DNA of 7,930 nt from Verrucomicrobiota bacterium (GTDB lineage Bacteria; Verrucomicrobiota; Verrucomicrobiia; Opitutales; Opitutaceae). The notes below the pieces were generated by a model that had not been told where the DNA came from, ran no database searches, and saw only the letters and a program-made list of their open reading frames with translations. A program made the position numbers and the translations under genes. Below are positions 5,458 to 7,930 of the stretch, piece after piece (within the stretch, counting starts at the first letter, position 1; each line of letters begins with the position of its first letter). Location: NCBI GenBank assembly GCA_023426435.1, contig JAFAAS010000113.1, positions 1 through 7,930 on the forward strand, in the 5' to 3' direction.

Positions 5458-7218
5458 ATGAGCGAACGCGGAACAGGCAGTGTGTTGGAGGAGCGACGCG
5501 CGAATGCGGCGATGCGGACGCGAGCGGAGGAGGTGGCGCAAAGACCCGTGCTTCCGGTGTCGCCGTTGGTGGCCGTGTTGTTGCCGGTGGTGATTGCGGC
5601 GATTGTGACGGGAGGGTTGTTCGCGTGGTGGTTTCCGCCGGCGGCGCCCGGAACGATTCCGCCGGACGTGCGATTCGTGGAGGTGACGGAAGAATCGGGG
5701 TTGGGCGCGTGGAGCCCGGTGGCGACGGAGCAGTCGCCGACGACGCTCGGCGGAGGTGTCGTGTGTTTCGATTACGACGGCGACGGGCATCTGGATGTGT
5801 TGCTGGTGGGTGGAGGAACCTGGCCGTGGGAGGAAGGTTGGGGGAAGCGGGTGAGCCGCGGGAGCCTGGGGTTGTTTCGCAATGACGGGACGGGGCGGTT
5901 TACGGAAGTGACGGCGAGCGCGGGGTTGAATGTGGAGTTGCAAGGCATGACGGCGACGGCGGGAGATTTCGACGGAGATGGGCGGCCGGATTTGTTCGTG
6001 ACCTGCGTGGGAGCGAATCATCTTTTCCGGAATCTGGGGCGCGGTCGTTTTGAAGACGTGACGGAGCGGGCGGGATTGGCGGAAGTGGAGAACACGTGGA
6101 GCACGGGAGCGTGCTGGATCGATTTCGACGAAGATGGGCGGCTGGATTTGATCGTCTGTCATTATGCGCGGTGGCCGCAGGAGGTGGAGTTGAGCGCGGC
6201 GTTTACGGTGGCGGACATCGGGCGGTCGTATGGGGCGCCGGTGGGATTCGTGGGCGCGTTTCCGTCGGTGTATCGAAATCTTGGTGACGGACGATTTGTG
6301 TTGGAGACGGGCGGGGCGGGGTTGCGCGACGTGGATGCGGAGACGGGTTTCCCGAAGGCGAAAGCGCTGGCGGTGGCGCCGGTGGATGCGAACGGGGACG
6401 GTCGGATCGATCTGCTGTTTACTTATCATGTGGCGGAGAGCGCGCTCTTCGTGAACGATGGCGGGACCTTTCGGCGGTGGTCGGGCTCGGGTGGGCGGCG
6501 GCGCGAAGGCGGCTCGGCGGAGTTTGCGCTGGTGGGATCGCTGCCCTTGGCGGCGGCGGATACGGATGGACGCTCGGGGGCGTTGGAGGCGCTGGCGTTG
6601 GCGACGCGCGGTGACGGGGCGGAGGATGTGGTGGAGTTGAACGGTAAGCTCGGGGTGGGATTGCTCGATTACGATTTGGACGGGCGGCGGGATGTGTTGA
6701 GCGGGAACGGACGCGCGGAGCCGGATACGAATCGGTTTCGCGAGATGAGGGCGTTTGCGGCGTCGCCGGAGTTGCGGTGGAACCGCGGAGACGAGTGGGT
6801 CAGCGTGCCGGCGGGAGCGGACGAACGGTGGGCGGCTCCCTTGGTGGCGCGCGGGGTGGCGGTCGGGGATCTGGATGGCGACGGGGATCTGGATGTGGTG
6901 ATCGCGCAAAGCGGGGCGGCGCCGCGGGTGTTGCGCAATGAGCAGAAAGGCGGGCAGTGGTTGGGGATCGATTTGGTGGCGAAGCGCGGCGTGCGAGAGG
7001 CGTATGGAGCGCGGGTGGAGGTGCATACGCCGCGGCGTGTGCACGTGCAGACGGCGATGCCGGAAGTGACTTACATGGCGCAATCGGCGGGTGGGCTGAC
7101 GTTCGGGTTGGGGGACGATGCGCGGGTGCGGCGCGTCGTGGTGCATTGGCCGGACGGGACGCGGCAGGAGTTTCGGCCGGAGGCGGTGAACCGGCGCTGG
7201 GTGGTGGAGCAGCGGTGA
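5458..7218 (+). CDS. Membrane-anchored FG-GAP/VCBS-repeat protein with ASPIC/UnbV domain (CRTAC1 family)
   Basis: 586 residues, ATG at 5458, stop TGA at 7216-7218. The Arg-rich N-terminus precedes one hydrophobic segment (about 35-58, ending FAWWF), best read as a signal anchor or uncleaved signal peptide placing the rest outside the cytoplasm. Calcium loops: DYDGDGHLD (105), DFDGDGRPD (170), DFDEDGRLD (222), DANGDGRID (310), DYDLDGRRD (404) and DLDGDGDLD (471), plus a degenerate DTDGRSG at 368. These imply a beta-propeller. The ASPIC/UnbV domain spans about 497-575 (WLGIDLVAKR, YGARVEV, LTFGLGDD, VVVHWPDGTRQEF). Unlike the FG-GAP protein at the left end it has no TPR-like region. An ATG at residue 19 (5512) is an alternative start. 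Codons end mainly in G, unlike the C-ending minus-strand genes. Its divergence from the sensor kinase suggests possible co-regulation, which is inference only. Confidence 0.92.
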   Translation: MSERGTGSVLEERRANAAMRTRAEEVAQRPVLPVSPLVAVLLPVVIAAIVTGGLFAWWFPPAAPGTIPPDVRFVEVTEESGLGAWSPVATEQSPTTLGGGVVCFDYDGDGHLDVLLVGGGTWPWEEGWGKRVSRGSLGLFRNDGTGRFTEVTASAGLNVELQGMTATAGDFDGDGRPDLFVTCVGANHLFRNLGRGRFEDVTERAGLAEVENTWSTGACWIDFDEDGRLDLIVCHYARWPQEVELSAAFTVADIGRSYGAPVGFVGAFPSVYRNLGDGRFVLETGGAGLRDVDAETGFPKAKALAVAPVDANGDGRIDLLFTYHVAESALFVNDGGTFRRWSGSGGRRREGGSAEFALVGSLPLAAADTDGRSGALEALALATRGDGAEDVVELNGKLGVGLLDYDLDGRRDVLSGNGRAEPDTNRFREMRAFAASPELRWNRGDEWVSVPAGADERWAAPLVARGVAVGDLDGDGDLDVVIAQSGAAPRVLRNEQKGGQWLGIDLVAKRGVREAYGARVEVHTPRRVHVQTAMPEVTYMAQSAGGLTFGLGDDARVRRVVVHWPDGTRQEFRPEAVNRRWVVEQR

Positions 7219-7246
7219 CGGACGGGCGTGTGCGTCAGATGCGGTG

Positions 7247-7277
7247 TTGACAGGGGAGGGAAAGTCCGGCGAATTCT
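7247..7277 (+). promoter_or_regulatory. Possible sigma-70-like promoter for rplI
   Basis: A perfect TTGACA lies at 7247-7252, about 100 bp upstream of the rplI start and after the FG-GAP stop at 7218. The -10 is weak: the best candidate, AATTCT at 7272-7277, matches TATAAT at three of six positions with a 19-bp spacer. The placement is sensible for an independent rplI promoter, but the poor -10 keeps this tentative. Confidence 0.35.
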
Positions 7278-7299
7278 GCCCCCTTTCACTCGAAACCGA

Positions 7300-7313
7300 G
7301 CGGTTCTGACCGC
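7300..7313 (+). other. Small hairpin in the rplI leader
   Basis: GCGGT (7300-7304) and ACCGC (7309-7313) form a perfect 5-bp stem with loop TCTG. It lies 35 bases before the rplI start codon and would be in the leader if transcription begins near 7285. No known L9 leader motif is recognised, and the short stem could be chance in GC-rich DNA. Confidence 0.25.
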
Positions 7314-7348
7314 CGCGGATCGACTCCGAATTTCAACCAACTCGTCCC

Positions 7349-7861
7349 ATGGCCCAAAGCGAAATCCTCCTCGTCAAACCCGTCGACAACCTCGGTGGCG
7401 AAGGCGATCAAGTTAAAGTCCGCGCCGGTTACGCCCGCAACTATCTGCTCCCGCGTGGCATTGCGGTGCCGATGACGACGGCGAATCGCAAGCAGGTGGA
7501 GTCGCTGAAGAAGCGTCGCGCGGAGCGCGAAGCGAAGGAGCTCGGCGGCGCGCAGGAGCTGGCGAAGAAGCTCGAGAAGAAGAGCCTGGCGTTCGCGGTG
7601 AAGACGGGCGAAGGCGGCAAGATGTTCGGCGCGATCACGGCGAACGACATCCATGAGAAGCTCGCGGCGGACGGTCTGGAGATCGACAAGAAGCGTATCC
7701 ACCTGCACACGCCGGTGAAGACGCTCGGCCAGCACACCGTGAAGATCAAGCTGCACGCCGATGTGGCGGTGGAGTTGAACTTCGACGTCGTCTCCGAGAA
7801 TCCGATCGAGCCGGCGGCTCCGGTGGAGAACACGGACAAGAAGTCCGAGAAGAAGAAGTAA
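7349..7861 (+). CDS. rplI: 50S ribosomal protein L9
   Basis: 170 residues, ATG at 7349, TAA at 7859-7861. The N-terminal 23S rRNA-binding domain (about 1-50) opens with SEILLVKPVDNLGGEGDQV and carries the L9 signature: G-G-E-G, then V-R-A-G-Y-A-R-N-Y-L-L-P-R-G-I-A (16-39). A long charged connecting helix follows (about 42-80, KKRRAEREAKELGGAQELAK). The C-terminal domain (about 82-150) has GKMFGAIT, IHEKLAADGLEIDKKRI and LGQHTVKIKLHADVAVELNFDV. L9 is usually near 150 residues, so the last 20 or so, a Pro/Glu stretch ending in KKSEKKK, form an extra lysine-rich tail. The protein binds near the base of the L1 stalk of the large subunit. Here it stands alone between an FG-GAP gene and the window edge; rpsF, ssb and rpsR are not visible. 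Codons 2-32 contain none ending in G, while later codons are mostly G- or C-ending. Confidence 0.98.
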   Translation: MAQSEILLVKPVDNLGGEGDQVKVRAGYARNYLLPRGIAVPMTTANRKQVESLKKRRAEREAKELGGAQELAKKLEKKSLAFAVKTGEGGKMFGAITANDIHEKLAADGLEIDKKRIHLHTPVKTLGQHTVKIKLHADVAVELNFDVVSENPIEPAAPVENTDKKSEKKK

Positions 7862-7893
7862 GCAGTCAATTTGGCTTTGAACGAAGGCCCCCC

Positions 7894-7921
7894 CCCGGGG
7901 CCCGCGCCGCCCGGGTGTTTT
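7894..7921 (+). terminator. Terminator-like hairpin after rplI
   Basis: CCCGGG at 7894-7899 can pair with CCCGGG at 7910-7915 around a 10-base GC-rich loop, followed by TGTTTT (7916-7921). It starts about 33 bp after the rplI stop, where a Rho-independent terminator would be expected. The stem is short for such GC-rich DNA, and the region carries a run of nine C just before it. Sequence quality near the edge may therefore be imperfect. Confidence 0.4.
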
Positions 7922-7930
7922 GGGGGAAAT

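Noticed and set aside
4326..5885. Plus-strand open frame of 519 residues
   Set aside because: Antisense to the sensor kinase, then out of frame through the start of the plus-strand FG-GAP gene. It has no recognisable domain.
4660..7146. Minus-strand open frame of 828 residues
   Set aside because: Mostly antisense to the plus-strand FG-GAP gene, Arg/Pro/His-rich and without motifs. The plus frame has a clear FG-GAP/ASPIC architecture.

Overview
The window looks like a high-GC chromosomal segment from a Verrucomicrobiota bacterium, most likely Opitutaceae-like. This is inferred from three things: paired FG-GAP/ASPIC-UnbV proteins, weak or absent Shine-Dalgarno motifs, and GC-rich palindromic intergenic elements of a kind I associate with that group. 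No rRNA gene or other strong taxonomic marker is present, so the assignment is tentative. No tRNA, rRNA, CRISPR array, transposase or phage gene was seen.

Layout. Positions 1-5384 hold four genes on the minus strand. In transcription order they are a LytS/YehU-type membrane sensor kinase (5384-4296), a LytTR response regulator (4231-3464), a second paralogous LytTR response regulator (3269-2508), and a large secreted protein with TPR-like N-terminal helices, seven FG-GAP/VCBS calcium-loop repeats and an ASPIC/UnbV domain (2351 to beyond the left edge). The last gene runs off the window just after a run of six histidines. Divergent from the kinase, on the plus strand, is a second FG-GAP/ASPIC protein with an N-terminal membrane anchor (5458-7218). 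Ribosomal protein L9 (rplI, 7349-7861) follows, with a terminator-like hairpin close to the right edge.

How the genes may work together. The kinase and two regulators form a plausible branched two-component system, one membrane kinase feeding two DNA-binding regulators about 57% identical by eye. It sits between two extracytoplasmic FG-GAP/ASPIC proteins, which are candidate targets or partners. That link is inference from gene order only; the biological role of ASPIC/UnbV proteins in bacteria is poorly known. rplI is a housekeeping gene and probably unrelated.

Each gap after a signalling gene carries a different repeat-like element: a 10-bp tandem repeat after the kinase, a chain of overlapping hairpins after the first regulator, and a palindrome that contains the stop codon of the second regulator. 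The plus strand is G-rich almost throughout: minus-strand genes use mainly C-ending codons and the plus-strand FG-GAP gene mainly G-ending codons. This explains the very long spurious antisense reading frames. The FG-GAP gene at the left is itself easy to miss because a 799-codon open frame lies exactly antisense to it.
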